A stretch of DNA of 64,000 nucleotides, from positions 84,184-148,183 of the forward strand of contig NZ_NMQT01000015.1 of assembly GCF_002234405.1 (NCBI RefSeq), in the 5' to 3' direction. Shown here piece after piece: positions 29,962 through 38,193 of this stretch. The position numbers and the translations under genes were made by a program. Positions within the stretch are counted from its first letter, which is position 1. Each line of letters opens with the position of its first letter. Below the pieces are notes generated by a model. That model was given only the letters and a program-made list of their open reading frames with translations, was not told the origin of the DNA and ran no database searches. The stretch is from Amycolatopsis thailandensis. GTDB taxonomy: Bacteria > Actinomycetota > Actinomycetes > Mycobacteriales > Pseudonocardiaceae.

Positions 29962-30725
29962 CCGAAGTTCTGCGTCCAGTACATGCCCTTGGTGTTGACG
30001 CCGACGCCGATCTTCTTCAGCTTGCAGTTCAGGATGTTCGCCCGGTGGCCCTCGGAGTTCATCCAGGCGTCCATCACCTTGGCGGCGTTCGACTGCCCCT
30101 TGGCGATGTTCTCGGCGCCCGGCTTGTCGTAACCCGCGGCACGGATGCGCTGATCGAACGTGGTGCCTTCCGGCGTGGTGTGCGAGAAGTAGTTCCGCGC
30201 CGACATGTCGTCGCTGTGGCCCTGCGCGGCGGCGGCGAGATGCGATTCGTTGCTCACCGGCGAGCAGCCCGCGTCGGCGCGCTCGGAGTTGACGAGCTCG
30301 ATGACCTGACCGGCGAGCGAGCTGTCCTGCGAACGAGGCGGGTCCTGGGCCTTGCTCGGAGTGGGCTTCGGGGTTTCGGAAGGCTTGGGCGGCTCGGCCG
30401 CGGCGGAGGAAGAGCTGGGCGGCGCGGACGAAGACGTGGGAGCCGCCGAAGACGACGTCGGGGCCGCAGAGCCGGGCGCGGAGCCGTCCGGTGCCGCGGA
30501 GGTCGTCTGACCGAAGTAGGCAGGAGGTTTCGCGAGGGCTTCGCCGGGTCTGCCCTTGGTGTCGGGGACGCTCAACGACAGGTTGCTCAACGCGGTGCCC
30601 TGGAACCGATCGGTCACCATCAGGTAGCTCGCGCTCGCGATCACCCCGCCCAGCAGCACGCTGAGTGTGACAAGCAGTAACCGGCTTCGTGTTCTATTGG
30701 GGGACACGGGGCCGAAAACTATCAC
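29955..30725 (-). CDS. Secreted CAP-domain protein (SCP/PR-1 family)
   Basis: A 256-residue protein with an N-terminal membrane anchor or signal (residues 17-38), a long Pro/Ser/Ala-rich region (about 70-130) and a C-terminal CAP domain (135-256). CAP motifs are present: ELVNSERADAGC, AQGHSDDMSARNYFSHTTPEG, GENIAKGQ and WMNSEGHRANIL. In bacteria such proteins are extracellular, with unknown ligands or protease-like roles. The long disordered linker suggests reach through the cell wall. It converges with the CDF gene. Confidence 0.9.
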   Translation of the reverse strand: MIVFGPVSPNRTRSRLLLVTLSVLLGGVIASASYLMVTDRFQGTALSNLSLSVPDTKGRPGEALAKPPAYFGQTTSAAPDGSAPGSAAPTSSSAAPTSSSAPPSSSSAAAEPPKPSETPKPTPSKAQDPPRSQDSSLAGQVIELVNSERADAGCSPVSNESHLAAAAQGHSDDMSARNYFSHTTPEGTTFDQRIRAAGYDKPGAENIAKGQSNAAKVMDAWMNSEGHRANILNCKLKKIGVGVNTKGMYWTQNFGY

Positions 30726-30765
30726 GAACTGGTTACGGCAATACCCCCGAAAGTAGTAATACCGG

Positions 30766-31233
30766 TCAGCGGTTGCCGTGAGTGATCATTTCCGTCGACT
30801 CATGGGTGATCGCGGTCGCGTCAGCCAGGAACCGGAGAACGGTCTCCAGCTCACCGTCCGTATACCCCTCACAGGCCTCCCGGACCCGCTTCACCAGGTG
30901 GTCCCACATCGGCGCGGCGGCGGCCATCATCGCCCCGTCGATCTCGATGAGCACCTTCCGCCGGTCGTCCGGATGCGGTTTCCGCGTGACGACCCCCTTG
31001 CCCACGAGCCTGTCGATGAGCGCGGTGATCGACGCCGGCGCGAGCCCGGAGAGCTGCGAAAGCGCCTTGGGCGTCTGCGGGCCGAAGCGGGCGAGGTAGT
31101 CCGCCACCTTGCTCTCGACGGCCGAGAGGCCCCCTTGCTCGGCGATCGCCGAGTGGAACATGACCGTCTCCGTCGACAACGCCCGCGATCCGCCGAGGAT
31201 CCGCTCGACCAGTTCCGCTCGCTCGCTTGACAC
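30766..31233 (-). CDS. MarR family transcriptional regulator
   Basis: A 155-residue MarR protein. The helix-turn-helix is TPKALSQLSGLAPASITALI, followed by the wing RLVGKGVVTRKPHPDDRRKV with the conserved DDRR turn. GTG start at 31233. It diverges from a FAD-dependent monooxygenase gene, the standard layout for a repressor whose ligand is the enzyme's substrate. The 73-bp space between them holds an inverted repeat (31256-31277). Aromatic compound sensing is likely but not shown. Confidence 0.92.
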   Translation of the reverse strand: MSSERAELVERILGGSRALSTETVMFHSAIAEQGGLSAVESKVADYLARFGPQTPKALSQLSGLAPASITALIDRLVGKGVVTRKPHPDDRRKVLIEIDGAMMAAAAPMWDHLVKRVREACEGYTDGELETVLRFLADATAITHESTEMITHGNR

Positions 31234-31255
31234 GTCGGCCAGCCTAGCGGAGTCT

Positions 31256-31277
31256 TTAGTTCGACAGAACGAATTAG
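31256..31277. promoter_or_regulatory. Candidate MarR operator between divergent genes
   Basis: TTAGTTCG-N6-CGAATTAG is an inverted repeat with 6 of 8 positions symmetric, in the centre of the short divergent intergenic region. It could control both the marR gene and the monooxygenase gene. Confidence 0.5.
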
Positions 31278-31306
31278 TTTCTAAGAGATTCGATGGGGTG
31301 AACTAC

Positions 31307-32497
31307 ATGGCGAAGGCACTGATCGCCGGTGGGGGTATCGCGGGCACGATCACGGCGATCGCACTGCACGAGACCGGCCACGAGCCGGTGATCCACGAGG
31401 CGTACGACCGGACCGCGGAAGGGGTCGGCGCGTTCCTGACCCTCGCGGTGAACGGACTCGACGCGCTGGCACCACTGGGACTGAAAGGCCTGGTCAAGGA
31501 CCTGGGATTCGATACGCCGCGGATCAAGATGCACCTGGGGAGCGGGCGTGAACTGGCGGACTTCGCGCTCGGCGGGCAGCTGGAAGACGGCACCGTCAGC
31601 CAGACCGTGCTGCGCTCCGACCTGTACGTCGCCCTTCGCGACGAAGCCGTCAGACGCGGTATCGAAGTCCGCTACGGCAAACGTCTGGCCGACGCGCAGG
31701 AGACCGGCGGCGGCGTGCGCGCGACGTTCGAAGACGGTTCGTCGTCCGAAGGCGACCTGCTGATCGGCGCGGACGGACTCCGGTCGCGGGTGCGGGAGGT
31801 CATCGACCCGCGGGCGCCGTCGCCTCGTTACGTGCCCCTGCTGAACACCGGCGGGCTGGCCGAAGGCCTGCGGCTGGACGACGAACCCGGCGTCATGCAC
31901 ATGACCTTCGGCAAGCGGCTGTTCTTCTCGCACGTCGTCCACCCGGACGGCGGCGTCTGGTGGTTCGCGAACGTCCCCCGGAAGCAGGAGCCGTCGCAGG
32001 CGGAACTCGCCGCGATGACCGGCGACGCGTGGCGCGAGGACCTGATCAGGCAGCTGGCGGTGGACCGCACCCCGGCCGTCGGGATCGTGCGCGCGACGCG
32101 CGAGATCTACCGGCCGTGGGCGACGTACGACTTCCCGAGCATGCCGGTCTGGCGGACGGACCGGATGGTCGTCATCGGCGACGCCGCCCACGCGACCTCA
32201 CCGGCGGCGGGCCAGGGCGCCGCGATGGCGATCGAGGACGCCGTCACGCTGGCGCGATGCCTGCGTGACGTGCCCTCGATCCCGAAAGCGCTCGGCGCCT
32301 ACGAAGGATTGCGCCGTGAGCGCGTCGAAGCCGTCGTCGAGCGCGGCAAGCGCAACGGCGACGCGAAGGCGGCCGGACCCGTCGGACGGGTGATCCGGGA
32401 CTTCTTCATCACGCGGGCGTTCAAGAACCCGCCTGCCGAGGACCCGAACGCCTTCATGTGGCGGCACCGGATCGACTGGGAAGCCCCCGTGAGCTGA
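31307..32497 (+). CDS. FAD-dependent monooxygenase
   Basis: A 396-residue class A flavoprotein hydroxylase. N-terminal Rossmann motif GGGIAGTITAIAL (FAD ADP site), the DG-type motif ADGLRSRVRE near 160, and GDAAHATSPAAGQG near 290 binding FAD ribityl and phosphate. Such enzymes hydroxylate aromatic or polyketide substrates with NAD(P)H and oxygen, or inactivate drugs such as tetracycline and rifampicin. The divergent MarR regulator suggests induction by its substrate. ATG 31307 follows GGGGTG and gives the usual N-terminus; the longer upstream frame would overlap the marR gene. Confidence 0.92.
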   Translation: MAKALIAGGGIAGTITAIALHETGHEPVIHEAYDRTAEGVGAFLTLAVNGLDALAPLGLKGLVKDLGFDTPRIKMHLGSGRELADFALGGQLEDGTVSQTVLRSDLYVALRDEAVRRGIEVRYGKRLADAQETGGGVRATFEDGSSSEGDLLIGADGLRSRVREVIDPRAPSPRYVPLLNTGGLAEGLRLDDEPGVMHMTFGKRLFFSHVVHPDGGVWWFANVPRKQEPSQAELAAMTGDAWREDLIRQLAVDRTPAVGIVRATREIYRPWATYDFPSMPVWRTDRMVVIGDAAHATSPAAGQGAAMAIEDAVTLARCLRDVPSIPKALGAYEGLRRERVEAVVERGKRNGDAKAAGPVGRVIRDFFITRAFKNPPAEDPNAFMWRHRIDWEAPVS

Positions 32498-32512
32498 CTC
32501 GTGTCTCCCCAA

Positions 32513-32527
32513 GGGCGCTCAGCGCCC
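32513..32527. terminator. Short GC hairpin after the monooxygenase gene
   Basis: GGGCGCT-C-AGCGCCC, 15 bp after the stop, could fold into a 7-bp stem. There is no T tract. Nothing else is visible between the convergent monooxygenase and dcd genes. Confidence 0.35.
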
Positions 32528-32666
32528 GACGGAGACTTCACCGTCGAGCGCCCGCTCTTGGGCCGGAGGCCCACGGAAACACGATGAAGGGGCGGCTTCA
32601 CTCCCAACATGACGCGGGTACGCCACGTCGCCCCTTCGGCGGGTTTCCGTCAGCGCTCGACAGAAA

Positions 32667-33248
32667 TCACCGCCAGGTGTCGACGCGGTGGAAGTTCTTG
32701 TACGCGCGACTCGGGGTCGGGCCCCGCTGCCCCTGGTAGCGCGAACCGGCCTCGTTCGAGCCGTACGGGAACTCCGCCGCGCTGGACAGGCGGAAGATGC
32801 AGAGCTGGCCGATCTTCATCCCCGGCCAGAGCGTGATCGGCAGGTTGGCCACGTTCGACAGTTCGAGGGTGATGTGGCCGGAGAAGCCGGGGTCGATGAA
32901 GCCCGCGGTCGAGTGGGTGAGCAGGCCGAGGCGGCCGAGGGAGGACTTGCCCTCCAGGCGGCCGGCGAGGTCGTCGGCGAGCGTGACGGTCTCGTAGGTC
33001 GAACCCAGCACGAACTCGCCGGGGTGGAGGACGAAGGGGTCTTCGCCCTCCTTCTCGACCAGCGACGTCAGCTCGTCCTGCTGGAGCTGCGGGTCGATAT
33101 GCGTGTACTTGCTGTTGTCGAACACGCGGAAGAAGCGGTCGAGTCGCACGTCGATGCTCGACGGCTGGACCATCGTCGGGTCGAACGGGTCGACGCCGAG
33201 ACGGCCGGCGTCGAGCTCTTTACGGAGGTCACGGTCGCTGAGGAGCAC
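32667..33248 (-). CDS. dcd: dCTP deaminase
   Basis: A 193-residue enzyme of the dUTPase fold that deaminates dCTP to dUTP; actinobacterial members are usually bifunctional and also split dUTP to dUMP and diphosphate, so feeding thymidylate synthesis. Motifs: [10 protein letters not shown] near 30, [19 protein letters not shown] with the phosphate-binding region, and [14 protein letters not shown], which holds the catalytic glutamate. The C-terminal [13 protein letters not shown] covers the active site as in the trimeric family. Monocistronic, followed upstream by the MpaB gene on the same strand (13 bp apart), so co-transcription is possible. Confidence 0.96.
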   Translation of the reverse strand: MLLSDRDLRKELDAGRLGVDPFDPTMVQPSSIDVRLDRFFRVFDNSKYTHIDPQLQQDELTSLVEKEGEDPFVLHPGEFVLGSTYETVTLADDLAGRLEGKSSLGRLGLLTHSTAGFIDPGFSGHITLELSNVANLPITLWPGMKIGQLCIFRLSSAAEFPYGSNEAGSRYQGQRGPTPSRAYKNFHRVDTWR

Positions 33249-33261
33249 GCGCTCAGCGTAG

Positions 33262-34467
33262 TCAAGCTGCCTTCATGTGCCTGCCGTAGGTGGTGTCGGG
33301 GCGGAACACCTTGGCGACCTGGCGGAGGTAGTGGCGCCGTCCGGCGGCCCCGATCAGCTCCTGGAGCGCCGTCGCGCCGGGCACCACCCGCCGGACCGTC
33401 TCGGCGGCGAAGTTCACCCCCGCCACCGCGACCACGGCCGCCTGCGCGATCGGATCGTCGGGCAATTCCAGGAAGTCGGCGTTGGTCTTGCCGAGCAGGA
33501 GCCTGCTGATCGCCCCGTGCCCCGCGACCGACACGTGCGCGAGCACCTTGCCGAGCGCGCCCCGGCCCTCGCCGATCCCGGCGTGGGACTTCATGAGCGC
33601 CGCGGCGAGCCGCTTGGAGTCGTCGTCGGGGATGAACTCGGTGGTGGCGAGCAGCCACAGCAGCCGCCAGGCGTCCTCCTCGTCGGCGGGCAGGAGCTCC
33701 TCGTCGACGCCCATCAGCCAGCCGACGTAACGCCAAAGGTGCAGGATGTCGGCGCGCTCGCGGGGGCTGTAGCGGAGCCCGAGCAGCTGCGTGCCGAAGA
33801 CGTAGACGAGGGAGAAGAGCAGGAGCGTGCCCGCGGTCTGGACCTGGTTGACCGGCCTGTCCCAAGCGGCGTAATCCCAGTCCTTGCGGCGGTTCATGGC
33901 CGCGCGCACGTGGGCGTGCACGATCCGCACCCGCAACGCCGACTCGTACCCGCGCCCGCCGAGCACCAGCGCGCCCGGCGTCGTCACGTGGATCCACCAC
34001 GTCGCCGTCTCGACAAGACGACGTGACGCCTTGTACTCGATCTCGCCGGTGCCGACGAGCGACTTCGTGGCGCGCGAGGCGAGATAACCGCCCATCAACG
34101 AAACGTCGCCGAGCGGAAAAAGCCCGAGCAACCCGGCGCGCGTGATCGCCCGCGCCCCGCGGTCGAGGCGGTCCGGATCGACCCAATACGGCGTCGCTTC
34201 GACGTCGCGGAAGAACGCTTCGAGCTCCTCCGGCGGCCCCTCGACGCTCTCGATGCCTTGCCGCAGCGCCTGTTCGAACTGTCCCTGGGCGCCTTTTCGC
34301 AGCAGCGGCACGAGCACGTCGGCCGCCGGGTCCTCCCGCTGCGCGAACTTCCGCAACCGGGCCACCTGGCGCTCGTCGCCCCCGATGTCGCCGTCGATGA
34401 ACAGCCTCGACGCGACCCGGAACCCGCCTTCACGGAACAGCTCGGGGTCAGGAAGCCTCTCGCCCAT
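33262..34467 (-). CDS. Oxygenase MpaB-like (DUF2236) protein
   Basis: A 401-residue protein of the DUF2236 family, which includes rubber oxygenase Lcp and fungal MpaB, heme-b proteins. Family features include [40 protein letters not shown] (probably the heme-ligand and catalytic histidine region), and [18 protein letters not shown]. The substrate is unknown. ATG 34467 was chosen because GGAGG lies 8 bases upstream. A 16-bp palindrome in the promoter (34487-34502) predicts a TetR-type regulator, but none is encoded next door. Confidence 0.88.
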   Translation of the reverse strand: MGERLPDPELFREGGFRVASRLFIDGDIGGDERQVARLRKFAQREDPAADVLVPLLRKGAQGQFEQALRQGIESVEGPPEELEAFFRDVEATPYWVDPDRLDRGARAITRAGLLGLFPLGDVSLMGGYLASRATKSLVGTGEIEYKASRRLVETATWWIHVTTPGALVLGGRGYESALRVRIVHAHVRAAMNRRKDWDYAAWDRPVNQVQTAGTLLLFSLVYVFGTQLLGLRYSPRERADILHLWRYVGWLMGVDEELLPADEEDAWRLLWLLATTEFIPDDDSKRLAAALMKSHAGIGEGRGALGKVLAHVSVAGHGAISRLLLGKTNADFLELPDDPIAQAAVVAVAGVNFAAETVRRVVPGATALQELIGAAGRRHYLRQVAKVFRPDTTYGRHMKAA

Positions 34468-34486
34468 CCGGATCACCTCCGATATA

Positions 34487-34502
34487 GACAACAAGTGTTG
34501 TC
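34487..34502 (-). promoter_or_regulatory. Palindromic operator upstream of the MpaB-like gene
   Basis: GACAACA-AG-TGTTGTC is symmetric apart from the two central bases. A -35-like TTGACG lies upstream at 34517-34522, so the palindrome would cover the -10/start region. The regulator is not adjacent. Confidence 0.55.
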
Positions 34503-34578
34503 ACTTTCGACGGCGACGTCAAGGTTGGGGTGGGTCTTGGCAAGGGGAGATCCGGACCATGTATGCTGGCCGAGCACT

Positions 34579-34649
34579 GCGGATGTAGTTCAATGGTAGA
34601 ACATCAGCTTCCCAAGCTGAATACGCGGGTTCGATTCCCGTCATCCGCT
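34579..34649 (+). tRNA. tRNA-Gly (anticodon CCC)
   Basis: A 71-nt cloverleaf: acceptor GCGGATG pairs with CATCCGC, D-arm GTTC/GAAC, anticodon stem TCAGC/GCTGA with loop TTCCCAA giving anticodon CCC, T-arm around GGTTCGATTCC and discriminator T. CCA is not encoded. It decodes GGG glycine codons. It is the integration target of the island that follows: its 3' half from 34609 is repeated perfectly at 37114. Confidence 0.97.
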
Positions 34650-34705
34650 CTCATGCGAAAGCCCCAGGTCAGTGGATGTCCACTTAGGACCTGGGGCTTT
34701 CGCTT
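34609..34705 (+). repeat. 97-bp direct repeat, copy 1 (att-like, within tRNA-Gly)
   Basis: This stretch, from the anticodon loop of tRNA-Gly through its terminator hairpin, is repeated without mismatch at 37114-37210. Such tRNA 3'-end duplications are the attL/attR scars of tyrosine-integrase elements. The distance between copies is 2505 bp. Confidence 0.92.
34655..34703 (+). terminator. tRNA-Gly terminator hairpin
   Basis: Perfect 16-bp arms GCGAAAGCCCCAGGTC and complement with a 17-base loop directly after the tRNA. A second copy of this hairpin comes with the att repeat at 37160-37208. Confidence 0.75.
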
Positions 34706-34716
34706 TGGAGTCCCTG

Positions 34717-35358
34717 ATGGCCGTGTCCCTCCCGGACGATCTCCGCGCCGACGTCCAGACGCTCTGGGACTACCACGACCTGCGGCACGAACTCCGGCCC
34801 GCCGGGATCGGACTCGGCAGCCACGACCTCGGCGTCGCGATGTACGCCGCGGAACTGTTCCATGCCGGGATGTTCCCGCTCATCGTCTTCAGCGGGGCGA
34901 ACGCGCCGACCACCGTCGAGCGGTTCCCGCGCGGGGAGGCGGTGCACTACCGCGAGCACGCACTTGAGCTGGGCGTGCCGGATGACGCCATCCTGGTCGA
35001 GCCCGGGGCGCGGAACACCGGGGAGAACATCGCGTTCGCCCGGCGACTACTGGAGTCTCGTGAAGTCGGGTCGGTCGTTCTCATCTCTCGGCCGTACCAA
35101 CAGCGGCGCGCTTATGCGACCTGCAAGAAACTCTGGCCCGAGGTCGACGTCATCTGCGCATCGCGGCCACTCCCGCTGGACGACTACATCGAGAGCATTG
35201 GCGACGTGGACCGCGTCATCAACATGCTGGTCGGCGACACCCAACGCATCACCGCCTACGCTGAGCGTGGCTTTGCCATCCACCAGGAGATCTCAAACTA
35301 CGTCATGGCCGCCTACAAGCGCTTGATACGAGCTGGTTACGTGAAACGCCTTCTCTAG
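34717..35358 (+). CDS. YdcF family (DUF218) protein
   Basis: A 213-residue soluble protein of the DUF218/YdcF family. Family features are GSHDLGVAMYAAELFHAGMF, LIVFSG, the loop EPGARNTGENI and VVLISRPYQQRRAYAT. Related proteins bind S-adenosylmethionine (E. coli YdcF) or act on cell envelope sugars (SanA/ElyC), but function here is unknown. ATG 34717 has a GGAG six bases upstream, and that site lies 2 bp beyond the att repeat, so the gene starts at the very edge of the island. It carries no membrane segment, unlike ElyC. Confidence 0.88.
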   Translation: MAVSLPDDLRADVQTLWDYHDLRHELRPAGIGLGSHDLGVAMYAAELFHAGMFPLIVFSGANAPTTVERFPRGEAVHYREHALELGVPDDAILVEPGARNTGENIAFARRLLESREVGSVVLISRPYQQRRAYATCKKLWPEVDVICASRPLPLDDYIESIGDVDRVINMLVGDTQRITAYAERGFAIHQEISNYVMAAYKRLIRAGYVKRLL

Positions 35359-35501
35359 CAGAGGTACTCTTTGCCGTTGCGATCACCACAAAAGAAATAA
35401 CCTTAAAAAAAGGACTATTAAAATTACTCTAGAAAATCCCGCACCCTGACGAATTCCCTACGCGTCACCAGCAGGAAAAAAGTTTCACTCGACTATTTAA
35501 A

Positions 35502-36386
35502 TCAACTCAACTGACCCGAATCCAGACCTGCCTCTCCATTGCTTCCTGATTCGATTTCCTTGCGAATCTTCAAGTTTTCCAGACTTATACGAGTAGCAAG
35601 GGTGGCACCCAAGCCAAGCTCAAGATTCTTCGAAGAAATTCCAGTAGCAATACCAACAGCTGGCGGAAGAACTACTTCCTCTACCTTGCGAATCACCTGC
35701 CTGAATACCTCAAGCCAATTGTTGAAGCGCTCGATCGCGGAAGGCTCCTCAGAAGCCTGCTCCGCAACAACAACCCCAACCTCAAACGCCGTGACTTGAA
35801 CTGTTCCAAGCAGATGAGAGAAGCCACGAATACGAACGTAGGTTACCTTCTCCAATGCTATCGAGATCGGTCCGAGCATTCTAATTCGCGCAACCTCTGG
35901 TATGTCCATAGCGTTTTCAATGTCAATGCGAAGCTGTCCAAGTTGGTCGTACACCTCCTCCAGAACGCGAACTAGCTCTTCATCGCTACCTTTAGGCTTA
36001 TGCTCCGGGCCAGCCAAACTCAAAAGAGATGAGAGCGTCGACAAGGAATCGAGCGCAGAATCCGCTATTAGATCATTTGACGAATAAGCTGTAGTGTCAT
36101 TAAATGAAATTCCAAATATCGGCCGCGCCCATTGCGGACGATCGCGGAGCAGCGCGGAAGCCCGGTGCCGACGTTGCGGCAATGAATACACGGCACGTTC
36201 CACATCCCGAAGAAGGCTTGCCGCCTCAGAACGCACCGATATGACATCGCCACCCGTAGCGACCAGTGGCACAATTTCACCCCACATTTGCGTCACGGAG
36301 CCGTTGGAACTCAAATCCCGGAAGAGTCCCAGGACACCATGCAGGCGACCAGCGGGCTCGTCTGGAAGTTCGCTAAGTGGCAACAT
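35502..36386 (-). CDS. Island protein of unknown function (AT-rich gene)
   Basis: A 294-residue protein I cannot assign. The base composition is far more AT-rich than the chromosome around it, a sign of recent transfer. It looks largely helical; a weakly hydrophobic stretch near residues 250-270 (VVLPPAVGIATGISSKNLE) could be a hairpin or membrane-active segment. There are no cysteines and no recognisable enzyme motif. ATG 36386 has AGGGAG upstream. It faces the YdcF gene with a 143-bp AT-rich gap. Defence or toxin function is possible because of its setting but nothing in the protein shows it. Confidence 0.7.
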   Translation of the reverse strand: MLPLSELPDEPAGRLHGVLGLFRDLSSNGSVTQMWGEIVPLVATGGDVISVRSEAASLLRDVERAVYSLPQRRHRASALLRDRPQWARPIFGISFNDTTAYSSNDLIADSALDSLSTLSSLLSLAGPEHKPKGSDEELVRVLEEVYDQLGQLRIDIENAMDIPEVARIRMLGPISIALEKVTYVRIRGFSHLLGTVQVTAFEVGVVVAEQASEEPSAIERFNNWLEVFRQVIRKVEEVVLPPAVGIATGISSKNLELGLGATLATRISLENLKIRKEIESGSNGEAGLDSGQLS

Positions 36387-36422
36387 CTACTGCTCCCTCT
36401 GACGCAAAATCGGCGCTCAAGC

Positions 36423-36434
36423 TTAAGATCTTAA
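36423..36434. promoter_or_regulatory. Palindrome upstream of the AT-rich island gene
   Basis: TTAAGATCTTAA is a perfect 12-bp palindrome 37 bp before the start codon, inside an AT-rich promoter-like stretch. It may be an operator or simply AT-rich symmetry. Confidence 0.35.
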
Positions 36435-37113
36435 ACCTTGCTCAGTGCAACGCAATCAAGAAACACTATTCGATATCTAATCACATGAAAGATTGCGCAA
36501 AGGTTTGACCTTAACGGAGCACTCTCACCGGTGTCCCGACACAGCGAATCCATGATCACCAGAGTCAGTCGACTCCATCGCCAGTTGGCCCTGAAGCGGG
36601 ATCTCGTGCACAGCCGCGCTGTCTGCCGAACTTGACTCTAAGGGATCAAGGCGCCGCCACCGGCGGCGCGCACGTCACCGTCCGTACGGCGGGCTTCGCC
36701 CCATGGCGGACGCCGGCCTCCCGCTCCGCTCCGGCAGCCGCCGCCGGGCGAGCCCGCCGACGAGGCAGCACCGCACAGCGCGCCGCCGTCACCGGGAGAC
36801 CCATGGAGCACGACGTCAGATCACCCGACCCACCTGACCGCGTGGCAGTGGTCACCGGGTGTCCCTCGCTGCTCAGCGTCTAACACCGTGCCGCTCGCAT
36901 CAAGGCGGGAAAGCGTGCCTTGACACGACCGACCCGGCGCTAGAAATTGCAGGGGCGAGGGAAGCGGAGCGAACAGGCACAAAGACGCAGGTAGAGACAG
37001 GACGCGTTGGGCCATTAACGGGCCATTCAGAGGGGGCAACCACGGTCAATCGCGGCCACCCTGAGGAAGCGCCGTCCGCAGGTCAGAGCCACTTTCCAGC
37101 ATGATCACCCTGG
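36435..37113. other. Non-coding part of the island up to the second att repeat
   Basis: No convincing gene. AT-rich sequence to about 36640 gives way to GC-rich DNA with a hairpin GCGCCGCC-ACC-GGCGGCGC (36651-36669). Two direct copies of GGGCCATT (37009-37016 and 37020-37027, 11 bp apart) lie about 90 bp before the att repeat, a position where integrases bind arm sites. No integrase reading frame survives. Confidence 0.5.
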
Positions 37114-37210
37114 TTCCCAAGCTGAATACGCGGGTTCGATTCCCGTCATCCGCTCTCATGCGAAAGCCCCAGGTCAGTGGATGTCCACTTAGGACCTGGG
37201 GCTTTCGCTT
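37114..37210 (+). repeat. 97-bp direct repeat, copy 2 (att-like)
   Basis: Identical to 34609-34705: it contains the tRNA-Gly sequence from the anticodon loop to the 3' end plus the downstream hairpin. It lacks the 5' half of the tRNA, so it is not a functional tRNA gene. It marks the right end of the inner island. Confidence 0.92.
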
Positions 37211-37641
37211 ACGCGTGCCATCGGCCGACCGGGACCCGGTTGGCCGCCCTGATCTTCGTCGTCGGAAGTCGTGCTCCTTGCAGTGACGGTCGACAAGCCT
37301 GGACGGCCGGTCCGCAATCTGCGCGTCGACCAAAGACCTCAAGGCGCGCCGCCCCTGGCAACAATCAGCTTAACGATCTGGCCATCATCCACCAGGTCGA
37401 AGCCGTGCAGAATCCGTCGATCACCCCCGCCCCAAAGGACCCAGCCGACCTGGCCGACACCAGGTACACCTTGACCAACAACCTCCCGCCTCAGTAGCCC
37501 GCCGCCTAGCCGGATCGTGCACAACGGCCGGTCACGCCACCGGCCGCATGGCTCGTTTGTCATTGGGATGCGGGGAAGTCCCGGTCAAGGGCTCGGATAA
37601 ACCGTTCGCACCAAAGCATTCGCTAGGTATCTTTGTTGCCC
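37211..37641. other. Spacer between att copy 2 and the HEPN-like gene
   Basis: About 430 bp. Open frames exist on both strands but none has a ribosome site or recognisable protein; a minus-strand frame with LVDDGQIVKLIVARGG could be a gene remnant. No repeat or RNA gene is visible. Confidence 0.4.
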
Positions 37642-38193
37642 ATGAGCGATGAAGTCGACGGGCGGCCCGTACCCGAGCAGTACGAGCACCTGCTCGAAGA
37701 ATTGAACCTCGATGATCATCTGACACGAGAAGTCTACGCCTACTTTGGACTGGCCGCCTACCTTGCCAGCGTTATCGAGCACGGACTCGTCAACATCATC
37801 GTGCTTTCGCGGGTGGCAGAGGCCCGCGCCGGGAAGACGCCGATCACTAGCGACCCCTGGGAATCTTCATTTAAGAAGACCTTCGGACAACTAGTCCACC
37901 GCTTCACAAAGTTGTCAGGCGACGAGGAGCGAAAGCTACAAGAGGACCTGGCAAGATGCTTGACCCAGCGAAACTTTCTGATCCACGGTTACTGGCGAGA
38001 GCGCGCCGAGACAGTTATGAGCCAAAATGGAAAGCTGATGATGCTCGAAGAGTTAAGTGAGATGCATCAGGACATCAGACAGCTCAACGAAGAGGTCGAC
38101 CGAGTCACCTTTGACATCGGCGAGTCTCTGGGAGTGTCTCGCGAGGCAGCGGAGGCGGAGTACCAACGAATGCTTGGTTCCGTCGCTGAATAG
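37642..38193 (+). CDS. Small HEPN-like protein
   Basis: A 183-residue, apparently all-helical protein. Residues 110-115 are RNFLIH, an R-x4-H motif followed by GYWRERA, as found at the active site of HEPN-superfamily ribonucleases in toxin-antitoxin, abortive-infection and CRISPR systems. Helices around 30-60 and 95-120 would form the four-helix core, with a charged coiled C-terminal helix (MHQDIRQLNEEVDRV). No nucleotidyltransferase (MNT) antitoxin partner is beside it. It could be a solitary HEPN RNase or a non-catalytic relative. Its stop lies immediately before the decayed third att copy. Confidence 0.7.
   Translation: MSDEVDGRPVPEQYEHLLEELNLDDHLTREVYAYFGLAAYLASVIEHGLVNIIVLSRVAEARAGKTPITSDPWESSFKKTFGQLVHRFTKLSGDEERKLQEDLARCLTQRNFLIHGYWRERAETVMSQNGKLMMLEELSEMHQDIRQLNEEVDRVTFDIGESLGVSREAAEAEYQRMLGSVAE

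Noticed and set aside
36651..36669. Replication origin or transfer origin at a GC-rich hairpin.
   Set aside because: A single 8-bp hairpin without iterons, a nic-site motif or a relaxase gene is not enough.
34706..37113. Integrase, excisionase or replication gene inside the island.
   Set aside because: No frame has tyrosine- or serine-recombinase motifs or a Rep-like domain; the region with direct GGGCCATT copies has no coding sequence.
37114..37158. Second tRNA-Gly gene.
   Set aside because: Only the 3' half from the anticodon loop is present; no 5' acceptor strand or D-arm.
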